Below, piece by piece: positions 10,129 to 21,242 of a stretch of 64,000 nt of DNA. The translations under genes were made by a program, and so were the position numbers. Numbering within the stretch: position 1 is the stretch's first letter; every line of letters starts with the position of its first letter. The notes under the pieces were generated by a model. The model was not told the DNA's origin. It ran no database searches and was given only the letters and a program-made list of their open reading frames with translations. This stretch comes from an uncultured Schlesneria sp. (lineage in GTDB: Bacteria > Planctomycetota > Planctomycetia > Planctomycetales > Planctomycetaceae): contig CAIVEI010000108.1 in the NCBI GenBank assembly GCA_903904835.1, positions 46,119 through 110,118 on the forward strand. The letters are read 5' to 3'.

Positions 10129-10502
10129 CGCGAGTACTTGTATTTCTTGCTGATGGAATCACACGAGTTGGTCGGTGTCAGTCGACGGGTCTGTTCGGCG
10201 TTGAACATACAATCAATGGCAAAACAACCCCAAAGCTTAGGCCAGCCCCATCCCGAACTCATTCCTGCATAACGGCTTGCGACTCTAAACACGCCGATAC
10301 TCAACCCAGAACACCTAAGCCACCCATTCGACGGACGGGGTTCGGGAATGAGTGAAAAGTCGGCGCTTTTAGACTTATCGGAACAATCGGCATTGTCGGA
10401 CTATGGATTGAGTCAAAACCATCGGGACTGACGACACAATTAAGATTGTCTCCAATTCACGTACGAACAGGTTTGCTTACGGGATGACAAGTCTCGTATC
10501 CT
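10129..10502. other. Intergenic region between divergent large genes
   Basis: This 374-base spacer separates two divergent transcription units. It contains partly permuted inverted copies of CCCGAAC and CTCATTCC around 10253-10267 and 10336-10352. No RNA gene or recognised operator is visible. Confidence 0.4.
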
Positions 10503-13500
10503 ATGCAAAGAACTGAGAACCTTTGTTTGAAGAGATTGTCTCTTCGGCAAAGACTGCCACAGTTGGCTGACGACATTTATGGCCGGGGGACCGGGACTTT
10601 GAATCTTTCCCAATCCGATTTGACGACAGCACAAGAATTGCTCGGATATTTGAATTTCTCTGGAGGCCGTCCAGATACGAAATTTCAGCATCAGCTAAAT
10701 GAATTCATCGCCAGTGTCACGTGGTCGAAGGCTCCTGAAGCCTTACAGCAGTTGCTTGCGCAATTACACCAGACCGCACCAGCGTTTAGCGATGTCACGC
10801 AGGCCCAGGCCGTGCTGAAGCTGGTTTTTTCTGATGTGCTTCCCGCTTACCGTGTGCATCACCGGGACCTCCTTGCACATCTGAAAGATGCGGAATTCGA
10901 ACAACCGTTATTCCTCGCAAAGGTTTTTGAAGCAGTCCTGCAGCAAGGTGCACCGTGGGATGACCGTGAAGGGATCATTCAAGGCTCGCTCCATCGTCTG
11001 AACGATTTTGTTGGCTTTCGTCCGGTCGCCGTTTTGGAAAACGGCAGGAAAATGGACCTTTATCCCCATGAACGCGTCCGCCCCTGGCCGCTTTATCTTC
11101 GCAACGCAGGGGTCGCGCATGGCCCATATAATACGCTGATCAAACGAGCACTTGAATTATTGAACGAAGTCCCGGAAGAAATGCTTTCGGACGCTTATTT
11201 TGACATCAATAAGATGGACGAGTTGGCTCTTGATCCACGAGCCCACGATCATTCGCATCCGGTCAACAAACGGACCAATTACTTGTTTGGTGAGTGGGAC
11301 CCGCACCAGATTGACATCAAGGGAAACTATCGACGTTTCGTGATTCGTCGAGTGATTATCGATTCCTTGATTGATTGGCAGCAGAAACAAAAACGAGTCG
11401 CGTCGGAAGAAGTTCTGTTCGATATGGCCGCCGTTCTTTGCGGAACGATTCTCATGGCATCGGCCATCAGTGGTGACGGTCCCGAATGTCATGATTCGAG
11501 CGTGACGCTGACGTCGCTACTTCCGCGTGTCGCACGCCAACGAGATCGGTTTTATACTTGGCTGCTAGAGAGTGCGACGGGGCAGCGAGCAAAGCGACTT
11601 AAGAAGCATGCCAAAGCAACTCGACAGCCGTTTGGACATGTCCGTCAGTCGCTGAATATGTATCTGGCCAACTACGGTACGCAACAAGTCCAGCGGCGAC
11701 AATTGGCACATTTATTTGCTCGCATGGGCTATCCAGAAGCGAGCCTGCGACAGGCGGCAGTCATCCCTTGTGCGTCGGCAAGATTTGAATGTGAAGTTCT
11801 CTGCCGTGTTCACGGAGCACGCCGTGTGATCGAACTTGGTAAAGTCGCCGAGGCGTTTCGGCTATTGGGAGAAGCCGAGGAATATCTTCACCGGGGAATT
11901 GAATGCGGAGCGCTGGTCGATCCCTGGAATATTCTTGGTTTTCAAGGATTATTCCCGCTCTTTTCGTCTCGCGAGGACAGCGTTCCCGATCAGCGGGTCG
12001 AAATCCTGTTACACATCATGGAAGCGTTACTCGACGCTTACACGCGAACGTGGGAAGAAGCGGCAGCTCGTGGTGACGCGAAGTTAGCCGGGGCAATCTC
12101 GTTCCGTTATGAATCGCTCGCCGAATTCTGGGATAAGTTTGGATCTTCCACTGTCAACGACCTGCCCCGTGTCGCCGCACGCGAAAGTCTCGATTCAGCA
12201 TCTCACGTCGCACAAGCATTGTCTGAATGGAGAACGGCCGGCGAAGCGGCGGGCGACATTCAGTTCTGGCGAGAACACGTCGCTCAGTTCGAAAGTGCCA
12301 AAGCGTACGCACAAGTTGTGTCAGCATTGCTGGAACGTCGCGACACGGTAGCCGCACTCGGGCTGCTCATGCAATGGCTCAGCCAGCAGGAAGAGGTCGG
12401 GCTCGAAGCGGGACACATGTCTTTCGAGGACTTATTGCTCTGGTGGATGGGAATCGTTGTCGACAATGGCTCAATCACCAAGGACGATCCGTGGCCACTG
12501 ATTCGTCGCATGTTCGATTATCTCGAAGCCAACGCAGGCGAACTCTGGTCGGCACCGACAGTTCCTGTATTAACGGATTCAAGCAAGCCTCAAAAGTCTG
12601 ATCTCGGCGATGAACTTGCCAATGAAACCGACGAAGTGTCACGTGACGAAGAAGACGAACTGTTTGATGCCGCCTACGAAGGTGTCGTCTATCGCGATAG
12701 TGCCGACGATGGACAAGAAGGCGAGACGATGGACGATCGCCCCGCCTTCCATCGCGAGACCGAGTTTGAATTGATTGAAAAGCAACTGGAACCGAGGCTG
12801 AAATTCCTGCGAACGATCGCTCAGCTTTGGCAAATGGGAGCGACCCTCGCCGTCGAACGCGAACTGGTCCCCGTCGATTCGCAGTCGAACGCCGTTCGCG
12901 AATCGAAGCAGGCTCAGGTCGATTCGTTACGTCATTGGCTGGGACATTCCATCGAAGTCCAGGCCGATCTCAGTCGCTTGATTGATAACCTGTGGAAGCA
13001 GGAAATCGGTGAAGCCACTGCCGAACACGACGTCAATATTGAATACGATACACAACTGCAGACAAAACTGTTTTTGATCCAGACCACGATCCAGACGGCG
13101 CTCAGTTGCCGGTCGGCGCAGTGGTGCCTCGCTTGTGCACTTTCTCCCGCTGACGATACCGTCAAGACGAACGCAGACGACGTGCGGATCATCGACATCT
13201 ATCGCGGCGTGATGCAGCGAAATGAAGAAGAAGTCCGTCGAGTCCTTCCTGGATTGCTGAGATCCCTGCAAAGCAAACCACTGCTTTATGTCCCGCTTGA
13301 ACACGGCGGTGAGCCAAAGCAGATCTTAACCGCTCGCTCGATGCAGATGGTCATTCGCTTCCTTCTCGCTCACCTGCCTCAATTAGGCCTGCTGCGTGAG
13401 ACCTGGCATCTGCTGAAAACGGCTCGTCAGATGGAACGTGCGTCGCGACCCAAAGGAATGGCCGTTACCGAATTCGATCGCCTGTTCCGAATCGCCCTGC

Positions 13501-14561
13501 GATATACGCTCGAATGCGTGATTAAGGCCTCCGGTGAATGGAAAGGTGGCCGTTTCAGTGACGAGGATCTGATCGAAATCGTCGGAACAATCGTCGAGAA
13601 CTATCTCGATCAGTGGCTGGAACACAGCAACACCATGCGATTATCAACGGTCGAAGCGCTGAAGGTCGAACCACTTTGGGAAGAAACGGCTGAGTTCGTC
13701 AAAACATATGGTTCGTATGTCCTCAACGCACGATTGCTTACGCTGGGAAATGTCCGCGCCATCCTCCATAGCGGTGTCGAGCATTTCCTCGAGCATCTGG
13801 AAGAAAACGAAGATCCCCTTCATCCCATTAAATTGCTGGATGACCTTCGCAGCGGAAAGATCGAACGTGACGACGTGGCCGAACAGCTTAACCTGATCTA
13901 TCAGGTTGTCGTCGAGAAATTCGATCGGTTCCTCGAATACAACACGACAACAACTCAGTCGGACTACGGCGAACACTTCTATTCGTTACTCGATTTCTTG
14001 AGGCTGGAAACCTCGTACGATCGGGATGCCTGGAACATGCTTCCCGTCACTGTCGCGCACGAAGTACTTGCCCGACTCGGCAAGCCCGAAGCAGCGACGA
14101 TTTGGGAAGATGTCTTCTCACTCAAGACCGAAGAGATGGCTGACGGACATTTGCAGCAGTTGGAATCACTTCAGAAGAAGTACGGAATGCGCATGCCTTC
14201 CGTCGCAAACCACCTGGAAGAGCGATTCGTCAAACCGCTTTCGGTCAATCATATGCTGGCCAGAATCCGGCCCGCTTGTGAAGACGCGGAAAAAGGTCGC
14301 GAAGAATCACCCTCATTCCAGGCCCTGCAAGTTTCCGTGGAAGAGTACTTGAAAACAACTTCCGGATCGGGAATCGACATCCCTGCCTGGCTGCGAACTC
14401 TGGAAGAAGAACTGAACCGGGTTCACGAATCGGGCGAGACTGCACCGCCCGACGCCGAACCGCAACTGCATCTTCCCATTCCAGCCCTCAGCTTGAAAGA
14501 ACTGCGTCAGCAGCTAAAGCAGTGGAAACAACCCCCATCAGACCGCAAAGGCAAAGCCTGA
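10503..14561 (+). CDS. Very large cytoplasmic hypothetical protein (1352 aa)
   Basis: I do not recognise the family. The product has no signal peptide or transmembrane segment and is dominated by amphipathic helices with many Leu/Ala/Glu/Arg residues, as in alpha-solenoid or TPR-like scaffolds. An acidic, probably disordered linker rich in Asp and Glu (about 692-745) splits it into two helical halves of roughly 690 and 600 residues. The N-terminal half has a distinctive DLYPHERVRPWPLYLRNAG segment (about residues 181-199) and the following AHGPYNTLIKRAL. The C-terminus is basic. A single uninterrupted frame of this length, codon-rich throughout, is strong evidence of a real gene. It is divergent from the membrane-protein pair, which may point to a shared complex, but that is only an inference from position. 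Confidence 0.85.
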   Translation: MQRTENLCLKRLSLRQRLPQLADDIYGRGTGTLNLSQSDLTTAQELLGYLNFSGGRPDTKFQHQLNEFIASVTWSKAPEALQQLLAQLHQTAPAFSDVTQAQAVLKLVFSDVLPAYRVHHRDLLAHLKDAEFEQPLFLAKVFEAVLQQGAPWDDREGIIQGSLHRLNDFVGFRPVAVLENGRKMDLYPHERVRPWPLYLRNAGVAHGPYNTLIKRALELLNEVPEEMLSDAYFDINKMDELALDPRAHDHSHPVNKRTNYLFGEWDPHQIDIKGNYRRFVIRRVIIDSLIDWQQKQKRVASEEVLFDMAAVLCGTILMASAISGDGPECHDSSVTLTSLLPRVARQRDRFYTWLLESATGQRAKRLKKHAKATRQPFGHVRQSLNMYLANYGTQQVQRRQLAHLFARMGYPEASLRQAAVIPCASARFECEVLCRVHGARRVIELGKVAEAFRLLGEAEEYLHRGIECGALVDPWNILGFQGLFPLFSSREDSVPDQRVEILLHIMEALLDAYTRTWEEAAARGDAKLAGAISFRYESLAEFWDKFGSSTVNDLPRVAARESLDSASHVAQALSEWRTAGEAAGDIQFWREHVAQFESAKAYAQVVSALLERRDTVAALGLLMQWLSQQEEVGLEAGHMSFEDLLLWWMGIVVDNGSITKDDPWPLIRRMFDYLEANAGELWSAPTVPVLTDSSKPQKSDLGDELANETDEVSRDEEDELFDAAYEGVVYRDSADDGQEGETMDDRPAFHRETEFELIEKQLEPRLKFLRTIAQLWQMGATLAVERELVPVDSQSNAVRESKQAQVDSLRHWLGHSIEVQADLSRLIDNLWKQEIGEATAEHDVNIEYDTQLQTKLFLIQTTIQTALSCRSAQWCLACALSPADDTVKTNADDVRIIDIYRGVMQRNEEEVRRVLPGLLRSLQSKPLLYVPLEHGGEPKQILTARSMQMVIRFLLAHLPQLGLLRETWHLLKTARQMERASRPKGMAVTEFDRLFRIALRYTLECVIKASGEWKGGRFSDEDLIEIVGTIVENYLDQWLEHSNTMRLSTVEALKVEPLWEETAEFVKTYGSYVLNARLLTLGNVRAILHSGVEHFLEHLEENEDPLHPIKLLDDLRSGKIERDDVAEQLNLIYQVVVEKFDRFLEYNTTTTQSDYGEHFYSLLDFLRLETSYDRDAWNMLPVTVAHEVLARLGKPEAATIWEDVFSLKTEEMADGHLQQLESLQKKYGMRMPSVANHLEERFVKPLSVNHMLARIRPACEDAEKGREESPSFQALQVSVEEYLKTTSGSGIDIPAWLRTLEEELNRVHESGETAPPDAEPQLHLPIPALSLKELRQQLKQWKQPPSDRKGKA

Positions 14562-14755
14562 GGTCGGGTTTTTGCATCGGTATTGTGTCCAGGAAGAACT
14601 GATGTCATTAACCGATTCATCATTTAACCCGTAGCCAGCGTCGCAGGCGAATCGGCGTTCAGCCGATTTCTTCGAACGTTGCCGCAGCCCCGTTTTTTGC
14701 AAAGACCCAACGAGAAATGACGCCTCAGCCGACTATAATTACGCCGCCTCGCTCG

Positions 14756-14781
14756 CGCTTCTCTTCGAGGCGCGGTTAAAC
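14756..14781. repeat. Dispersed 26-bp repeat, copy 1
   Basis: A 26-base sequence ending GAGGCGCGGTTAAAC matches 25 of 26 bases at 20394-20419. Both copies are intergenic and downstream of a plus-strand gene. The surrounding 14562-14839 stretch has no supported gene. Confidence 0.6.
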
Positions 14782-14839
14782 TACAAGAAGCCTGCGGAGC
14801 AGTTTGAGCTTTTGCAAAGGATCTGCCCACCGAGGAAAA

Positions 14840-15250
14840 CTACGACCGTTTCCGAGACTGCGCCGAAGTCGACGATCGCGGCACCCACGCACCACCGTGG
14901 TCTGACGCGTCTCGCACCGTTTCAATTGACGGGGGCTGGTTGCTTCCAAACTTCTCGCGGGTTTGAGCCTGCCTGCGTGCAGCGCGATAGGGATCGGTCG
15001 GGTCTTCACGATTCTGTGACGATAACCAGAGATGTAGCCGGCCAACGGGTTGATCCCAGCGAAAATTCATGCACAGCAACACAAAAATCAGACCAGAAAA
15101 TGAAACACCCCAGACGATCAGCGGCTGCTCAATTTGATCGGTACCCGCGAAAATCACGAATGCCGTTGCAGCGGCCCCGATCACCACGACGATTGCTGTC
15201 GCCAGCCAAATGACGGCTTGACGTCCTGATTCTGAATTCCGCCTGGCCAC
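14840..15250 (-). CDS. Small two-span inner-membrane protein
   Basis: The start is set at GTG 15250 rather than upstream because AGGAGGT sits 8 bases before it on the minus strand, a near-perfect Shine-Dalgarno. The 136-residue product begins VARRNSESG and has two hydrophobic helices (about 10-32, VIWLATAIVVVIGAAATAFV, and about 41-60, IVWGVSFSGLIFVLLCMNF), then a basic Gln/Arg-rich cytoplasmic tail of about 70 residues without conserved motifs. This resembles small uncharacterised planctomycete membrane proteins. No neighbour is close enough to suggest an operon. Function is unknown. Confidence 0.65.
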   Translation of the reverse strand: MARRNSESGRQAVIWLATAIVVVIGAAATAFVIFAGTDQIEQPLIVWGVSFSGLIFVLLCMNFRWDQPVGRLHLWLSSQNREDPTDPYRAARRQAQTREKFGSNQPPSIETVRDASDHGGAWVPRSSTSAQSRKRS

Positions 15251-15353
15251 GATGTGAGACCTCCTGACGATATGGTCTAGCCAGCAATAACCTACATCAC
15301 GCAAGCACTCATGGCAATCCTGGCTAAAGATGCAGTATCTGTTGCCGCCCTCC

Positions 15354-15380
15354 GTAGCATGAGCTTCAGCCCGTGCACCA
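15354..15380. repeat. GCATGGGCTTCAGCCCGTGC-type hairpin, variant copy
   Basis: This copy reads GTAGCATGAGCTTCAGCCC and continues into GTGCACCA, one base away from the forms at 51058 and 63843. The core is an imperfect GGGCT-TC-AGCCC hairpin. It lies in a gene-free stretch (15251-15623) with two other hairpin repeats. Confidence 0.65.
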
Positions 15381-15475
15381 CATTTTTTTTGCGAAGGTGA
15401 GAAGCTTTAACGATAAATACTGACAAAATCCTCGAGATCTTCGGCATTTGGAAAATACCGAGCCATAAGCTGTAG

Positions 15476-15494
15476 CAGCGGCTTCCAGCCGCTG
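15476..15494. repeat. CAGCGGCTTCCAGCCGCTG hairpin, copy 1
   Basis: A perfect 8-bp-arm inverted repeat with a three-base centre. The identical 19 bases recur at 33328-33346 in another intergenic region. Confidence 0.7.
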
Positions 15495-15570
15495 AAGTTG
15501 AATATGCGTGTTGCAGTTGGATGTCTACGCGATGTATCCGCGAATGCGAAGCGGAGCCTCGAAGATGGGT

Positions 15571-15594
15571 GTTCCCAAGCTGGAGCCTGGGAAC
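15571..15594. repeat. GTTCCCAAGCT-type palindromic repeat
   Basis: GTTCCCAAGCT and AGCCTGGGAAC form nearly perfect 11-base inverted arms around GG. Short palindromes of this kind are common dispersed repeats in planctomycetes and cyanobacteria. A 77-codon minus-strand frame over it (15407-15640) is best explained by the repeat itself. Confidence 0.55.
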
Positions 15595-15623
15595 TAGGAA
15601 CCGCTCGAACTTGGCTTAAAACG

Positions 15624-15660
15624 AAAAAGCCCGCAGGCAATTCAATGCCTGCGGGCTTTT
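15624..15660 (-). terminator. Rho-independent terminator of groEL
   Basis: AAAAGCCCGCAGGCA (15625-15639) and TGCCTGCGGGCTTTT (15646-15660) form a perfect 15-bp stem with a six-base loop. On the minus strand it begins 24 bases after the groEL stop and ends in a T run. The symmetry means it could also work on the plus strand. Confidence 0.85.
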
Positions 15661-15684
15661 GGTTCTTAACATGATCCGACGATC

Positions 15685-17304
<1,620 letters not shown>

Positions 17305-17468
17305 TCGGAAAGGCTCCTGGTTTTAAAATGTCAAAAACACGTATCCGATTACCTGATGAAGCTGTGATCAGCGACTCGCAGAAACTCGGACCGAGGGGTA
17401 TTTACGATATGTTGAATCACCCGGCGAAAAATGTTTTTGATCGCCAGGAAAATCAACGGATTGGCGTA

Positions 17469-17783
17469 TCAGCCGTAGACGGCGAGAATGTCGCTCTCGC
17501 GAAGCAGCAGGAAAGTCTCGTCGCCGACTTTGAATTCGTCGCCAGCGTATGAGCTGAAAATCACGTGATCACCAGGCTTAACGGTCAAGGCGACCTTTTG
17601 TCCGGTGCTCTTCACGTGTCCTTCACCAACAGCAATCACGTCGCCACGTTGGGGTTTATCTGCTGCGGAATCCGGCAGAACAATCCCTCCGGCGGTCTTC
17701 GTTTCCGCTTCGGCTCGCTTAAGAACCACTCGATCACCGAGGGGGACCAACTTAGGGTCGTTCGAGCCACTCTTCTTTGCCAT
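17469..17783 (-). CDS. groES: Co-chaperonin GroES (10 kDa)
   Basis: Heptameric lid for GroEL. The conserved core is [17 protein letters not shown] (11-27), the mobile loop [13 protein letters not shown] (29-41) that contacts GroEL, and the C-terminal [17 protein letters not shown]. At 104 residues it is slightly longer than E. coli GroES (97) because of a Lys/Ser/Asn extension at the N-terminus. It precedes groEL. No CIRCE inverted repeat is visible upstream, though a GGCGCGCC palindrome sits at 17896-17903, as also upstream of htpG. Confidence 0.96.
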   Translation of the reverse strand: MAKKSGSNDPKLVPLGDRVVLKRAEAETKTAGGIVLPDSAADKPQRGDVIAVGEGHVKSTGQKVALTVKPGDHVIFSSYAGDEFKVGDETFLLLRESDILAVYG

Positions 17784-18106
17784 CTCACCTTACTCCAGAA
17801 TCGAAACGCGTTTAGTCTTCTAGTCTTCCAACTCGGCACTGAGCCTGTAGACGGCCCACAGACGACACCACGAGACGCTGAATTGGTAAGCGAACGGCGC
17901 GCCAATTGAACGCGATGAAGAATCACCAATGGCTGTAAGGACTTCCGACAAGTCATCCTTGAAGAAGATTCTGCCATCGTGGCCAGAACAAGGATTAACC
18001 CGACCCCCGCCTGCCAATCTGACAGAAACCGTTAACCGCGTTGGATCTGACAAAACGCAAAATCAGAGGCAACATGACGTCATGCGCGGACGACCTCCAT
18101 CTTCAC

Positions 18107-18205
18107 GTGCCCCTACTTCGGAGTCCTCGGAGAAGGAGTGACTTAAAATCGACGTTAATTTTGTCGGGCGGCACTGCTTGACGGAAGACCGTCAAGCATT
18201 GGCAC
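18107..18205. repeat. Head-to-head pair of TCTTCGG-loop hairpin repeats
   Basis: The left unit begins GTGCCCCTAC at 18107 with CTTCGGAGTCCTCGGAGAAG. The right unit, read on the minus strand from 18205, starts GTGCCAATGC and folds as GCTTGACGG-TCTT-CCGTCAAGC, a 9-bp perfect stem. It lies within the 629-base groES-DUF1559 spacer (17784-18412), otherwise without recognisable features. Confidence 0.7.
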
Positions 18206-18412
18206 GGTTTTGAGTGAAACCAGCGTTTTCTCGAAGAAAACACCTTTCCTGCGTCGCCAGACCGGTCAATCTTCCTCCAAAAACAGAATTCCGCGAAACC
18301 TTTGGACCAGATCGCGGTTTACGATTGGTCAATTGGTGTGACAACGAACACTTAGATCACTCGCTCGATCCAAAAAGTTCATTATCGCGTCAACTCAATG
18401 AGAGGTCGGACA

Positions 18413-19408
18413 ATGGTGAGTAAGCGTAATTCACTGAACCGGACCGGATTTACCCTGATTGAACTGCTTGTCGTCATTGCCATCATCGCAATGCTGGCAG
18501 CCCTGTTATTGCCTGCGGTCCAGATGGCCCGCGAGGCCGCCAGGCGGTCGCAGTGCATAAACAATCTCAGGCAGATCTCCACAGCGATGCACAATTACGA
18601 ATCGGCCTTTCGATCATTTCCCTCGGGAATGGTCGTCTCGCAAGTTCCAACGGAGGACCCATGGTCGATCGTGAAGCCTGTTGAGCTCTACACCACGAAG
18701 GGAGGTGTTCGTACCATCACGAAGACGATGCACCAATGGCAATACACCAATGACTGGAGCTGGCACGCTTTGATCCTTCCGCAAATGGATCAGGGAACGA
18801 TTCAGATTAATTATCGCTATACGAAAACCGGGCCAACCGACGACACCCGAATCCTGCCCAACGGCTACTACTCGTTCGTAAATATCCCAAGCTACATTTG
18901 CCCCAGCGTGACATCATCCGCCATAGCGAACAACGGAATTTCGACCTACCGCGGTGCAATGGGGGCCTACGACGCCAACGGAAGCGGCCCACCACAATCA
19001 CCGACAATTCCCAACGGGATGCTTTACCCGAACAGCGCCGTGAAAACACAGGACGTGTCGGACGGTCTCTCGAATACGATTCTGATTGGAGAATCCCTCT
19101 ACGGGTTTTGGCACGACGGCTACAGTTGCTGCGCCCGGGTCTGGAACGACCCCGCGCACCCTGATGTCTGGGACGCGTACTGGCGTGCCAACGTTTATTT
19201 GGGACCTCCCTTTGAATGGACTCAGACGTTTCAATTTCTAAGCTTTGGAAGTGGTCATGGAGAGGTCTCCAATTTCGCACTCGCCGATGGCTCAACGCGC
19301 ACCGTCTCTAAAAAAATTGATCTGAACGTCTTCATGGCCATCTCAACCAGAAACGGCACGCTCAGATCTCTCAGCCCCACAATCGAAAATGTGACGGACG
19401 CGTGGTAG
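18413..19408 (+). CDS. DUF1559 protein with type IV pilin-like N-terminus
   Basis: Surface or envelope protein of the DUF1559 family that is greatly expanded in planctomycetes. It opens with a class III signal: a basic stretch, then [20 protein letters not shown] (about 12-31), the prepilin peptidase cleavage site and hydrophobic helix with the Glu at position +5. The usual [21 protein letters not shown] follows, and the C-terminal part has the family [17 protein letters not shown] segment. ATG 18413 is chosen because AGAGG lies 7 bases upstream; the in-frame ATG at 18398 has no such site. The product is 331 residues. The exact role of DUF1559 proteins is not established. Confidence 0.93.
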   Translation: MVSKRNSLNRTGFTLIELLVVIAIIAMLAALLLPAVQMAREAARRSQCINNLRQISTAMHNYESAFRSFPSGMVVSQVPTEDPWSIVKPVELYTTKGGVRTITKTMHQWQYTNDWSWHALILPQMDQGTIQINYRYTKTGPTDDTRILPNGYYSFVNIPSYICPSVTSSAIANNGISTYRGAMGAYDANGSGPPQSPTIPNGMLYPNSAVKTQDVSDGLSNTILIGESLYGFWHDGYSCCARVWNDPAHPDVWDAYWRANVYLGPPFEWTQTFQFLSFGSGHGEVSNFALADGSTRTVSKKIDLNVFMAISTRNGTLRSLSPTIENVTDAW

Positions 19409-19556
19409 CGGCAAGCAGCAACTCAGTTGCGCCTTCGACTGGGGAAACACAGGCCCCCTTCGTTTGCTGACAGTCTCGACCGTTGTGATTGCTCTCCGTA
19501 GAATCTTTCAGATGTCGGAATTTCGCAATCGGTCGAAATGGAACTGAGGTGCCCCC

Positions 19557-20354
19557 TTGAAAAGTCCTTTTCCCGGAATGGACCCCTACCTTGAAGCCCA
19601 TTGGGGAGACGTGCATACGCGTTTGATCGTTTACTCGGGTGATCAACTTCGGCGGCAATTACCAACGGATCTGAAGGTTCGAGTGGAAGAAAAGGTCTCT
19701 GTACTTGATCCCGAGGAAGAGGAAGATCGGCCTGTCGGATATTTCCCCGACTTGCGGATTATTGAGCGGCCTTCACCCACGTTATCGATTTCGGCTGAAT
19801 CGTCTTCCCTCGCGGTTGCAGAACCAATCCTGGTCCCTCGCATGGCCGAGCCGCAGACGGAACGTACGCTGCAGATTATTGATTCTCGCTCGGGAAATCG
19901 GATTGTGACAACGATCGAGATCCTCAGCCCTGCCAACAAAAATGATCTCAAAGGGAGGACGGCCTACCGGAAGAAGCAAAAGCAGCTTGAAGAAGCCGGA
20001 GTGAATCTGGTGGAAATCGATCTGCTGCGAGAAGGTGGATATGTTTTGATCGCCCCACTCGAAGTCGTCCCCCGATCATGCCTCGGCACCTATCGTGTTT
20101 CCGTCAGTCGCGCGACTGACCCGGAAAACGTGGAAATGTATCGCGTCCCGTTACGCGAGCGGCTTCCGACGATCCGCATCCCCTTGCGACCTGGTGACCC
20201 CGACGCAAAACTTGATCTGCAATCGCTGATCGAGGCCGCCTACGAAAACGGTGGCTACGAGGATACTGATTATCGCCTCGAACCTGAGCCGCCGTTTCTG
20301 CCCGAGGATGCGGAATGGGCGGCAAAGCTGTTGCACGAAGCTCAGCGAAGATAG
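19557..20354 (+). CDS. DUF4058 family protein
   Basis: The product opens KSPFPGMDPYLEAHWGDVHT, the hallmark N-terminus of DUF4058, a family found mainly in cyanobacteria and planctomycetes. The middle holds ATTIEILSPANKN-like sequence (VTTIEILSPANKNDLKGR, about 119-136) and a VEIDLLREG strand, which recall PD-(D/E)XK nuclease-like folds; that fold is my inference. The start is TTG 19557: GAGG at 19546-19549 is well spaced and the family alignment begins at this point. The product is 265 residues, close to the family norm of about 250-270. It is isolated on the plus strand. Biochemical function is unknown. Confidence 0.85.
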   Translation: MKSPFPGMDPYLEAHWGDVHTRLIVYSGDQLRRQLPTDLKVRVEEKVSVLDPEEEEDRPVGYFPDLRIIERPSPTLSISAESSSLAVAEPILVPRMAEPQTERTLQIIDSRSGNRIVTTIEILSPANKNDLKGRTAYRKKQKQLEEAGVNLVEIDLLREGGYVLIAPLEVVPRSCLGTYRVSVSRATDPENVEMYRVPLRERLPTIRIPLRPGDPDAKLDLQSLIEAAYENGGYEDTDYRLEPEPPFLPEDAEWAAKLLHEAQRR

Positions 20355-20393
20355 GGGATAACGCCTCGGGCTTTGCATCGCCGCCGGTTGACT

Positions 20394-20419
20394 CGCTTCT
20401 CTGCGAGGCGCGGTTAAAC
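20394..20419. repeat. Dispersed 26-bp repeat, copy 2
   Basis: Matches 14756-14781 at 25 of 26 bases and ends GAGGCGCGGTTAAAC. It begins 40 bases after the DUF4058 stop. Confidence 0.6.
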
Positions 20420-20459
20420 GATATGAAACCAGCGCGATTGAAATCGCAGGAGCAGAGGC

Positions 20460-20535
20460 TTCACGCGAAGGCGCGGAGTCGCGAAGAAGAAAAAAAATGT
20501 ATTCTTCCCTTCGTGGCTTCGCCCCTTCGCGTGAG
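20460..20535. repeat. Inverted repeat with ACGCGAAG arms
   Basis: TTCACGCGAAGGCGCGGAG on the left pairs imperfectly with the inverted right arm, which read on the minus strand is CTCACGCGAAGGGGCGAAG. An A-rich centre separates them. It sits between the convergent 3' ends of the DUF4058 gene and the small exported-protein gene. Confidence 0.55.
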
Positions 20536-20573
20536 ACCATCTTGCTCTTCTGATCGAACATCCGCGAAAGGAA

Positions 20574-20611
20574 GTGCCACGCTTTCGGAGTCTTCGAAAA
20601 GTCCGTGGCAC
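20574..20611. repeat. TCTTCGG-type hairpin repeat, single unit
   Basis: GTGCCACG and CGTGGCAC are perfect 8-base inverted ends; within them CTTTCG pairs with CGAAAAG around GAGTCT. It is in the convergent spacer between 20354 and 20877 and could end transcripts from either side. Confidence 0.65.
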
Positions 20612-20876
20612 TTTTTAACCGGCAACAAGTCCGGTGGGGGCGTCAATGATTGGCCCGGCCGAAGCAGTATTCTTCGGAAGAAGTTTCCTAACGCCAATAC
20701 AGGCAAGTGCGTGATGCGGCTGTCGATGCCAGGGTTTCTTGAGCGCGAGGGAAATGGATGCAGCTCCAGGCTCATCGGAGTTGTGTCCATAGAGACCCGG
20801 CAAAACGCGGTGTGCCAATGCCCGGTTTCGAAACATCAGTCCGTCTCTCTGCGCCTGTTCGATGACCGAAAGAAAT

Positions 20877-21242
20877 CTATTTTCGAAACGTGAATCGTTT
20901 CCAGAAAGCCTTCTTCTGTTGCGGTTCTCGTTTTGGTGCTTGTGACTCATCGACGGGGTCGGCAGAATTGGTTTCGGCAGGCTTGGTTTCGGCCGTTTTT
21001 TTCGCCGCCGGTTTCGGTTCGGCAGGTTTCTTGATCGGATCGGTTTGCAGCTTGTTGTTGACCATGCTTTTGGGTACGTAATAGCTGCCGAAACCGTCCG
21101 TGGAATAACCTGTCGGCAGGTTGGACCCATAGAATCTTGCCCAGACATATTCTTCGGCCGCTACGTCTCGGCTGAATCCAACAATCATGAACGTCGCCGC
21201 CAGTAAACTCCCGGCGACAATCTGTTTGCGATGGTGAGGCAT
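20877..21242 (-). CDS. Small exported hypothetical protein
   Basis: The start at 21242 gives a clean signal peptide, HHRKQIVAGSLLAATFMIVG followed by FSRDVAAEE with cleavage likely after AAA/VAA. The mature part begins EEYVWARFYGSNLPTGYSTDG with several aromatic residues, then a long Lys/Pro/Ala/Glu-rich low-complexity stretch (about 62-105), and a basic C-terminus WKRFTFRK. The product is 121 residues. A longer frame to 21296 exists but lacks a better ribosome site and would bury the signal peptide. I do not recognise the family; the repetitive KPAETKPAE part suggests a flexible periplasmic linker. Confidence 0.65.
   Translation of the reverse strand: MPHHRKQIVAGSLLAATFMIVGFSRDVAAEEYVWARFYGSNLPTGYSTDGFGSYYVPKSMVNNKLQTDPIKKPAEPKPAAKKTAETKPAETNSADPVDESQAPKREPQQKKAFWKRFTFRK

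Noticed and set aside
15407..15640. 77-codon minus-strand frame before groEL terminator
   Set aside because: Runs across dispersed repeats and into the terminator hairpin; repeat-derived frames of this kind recur without coding meaning.
17784..17960. CIRCE/HrcA operator upstream of groES
   Set aside because: No TTAGCACTC-N9-GAGTGCTAA or close variant was found; GGCACTGAG near 17838 does not have its partner arm.
18193..18215. Sigma-54-like TTGGCACGG element upstream of DUF1559 gene
   Set aside because: The downstream GC element is missing at the required spacing and the sequence is explained as part of the hairpin repeat unit.
20315..20893. 192-codon plus-strand frame after DUF4058
   Set aside because: Crosses three dispersed repeats and overlaps the DUF4058 stop in another frame; no ribosome site.
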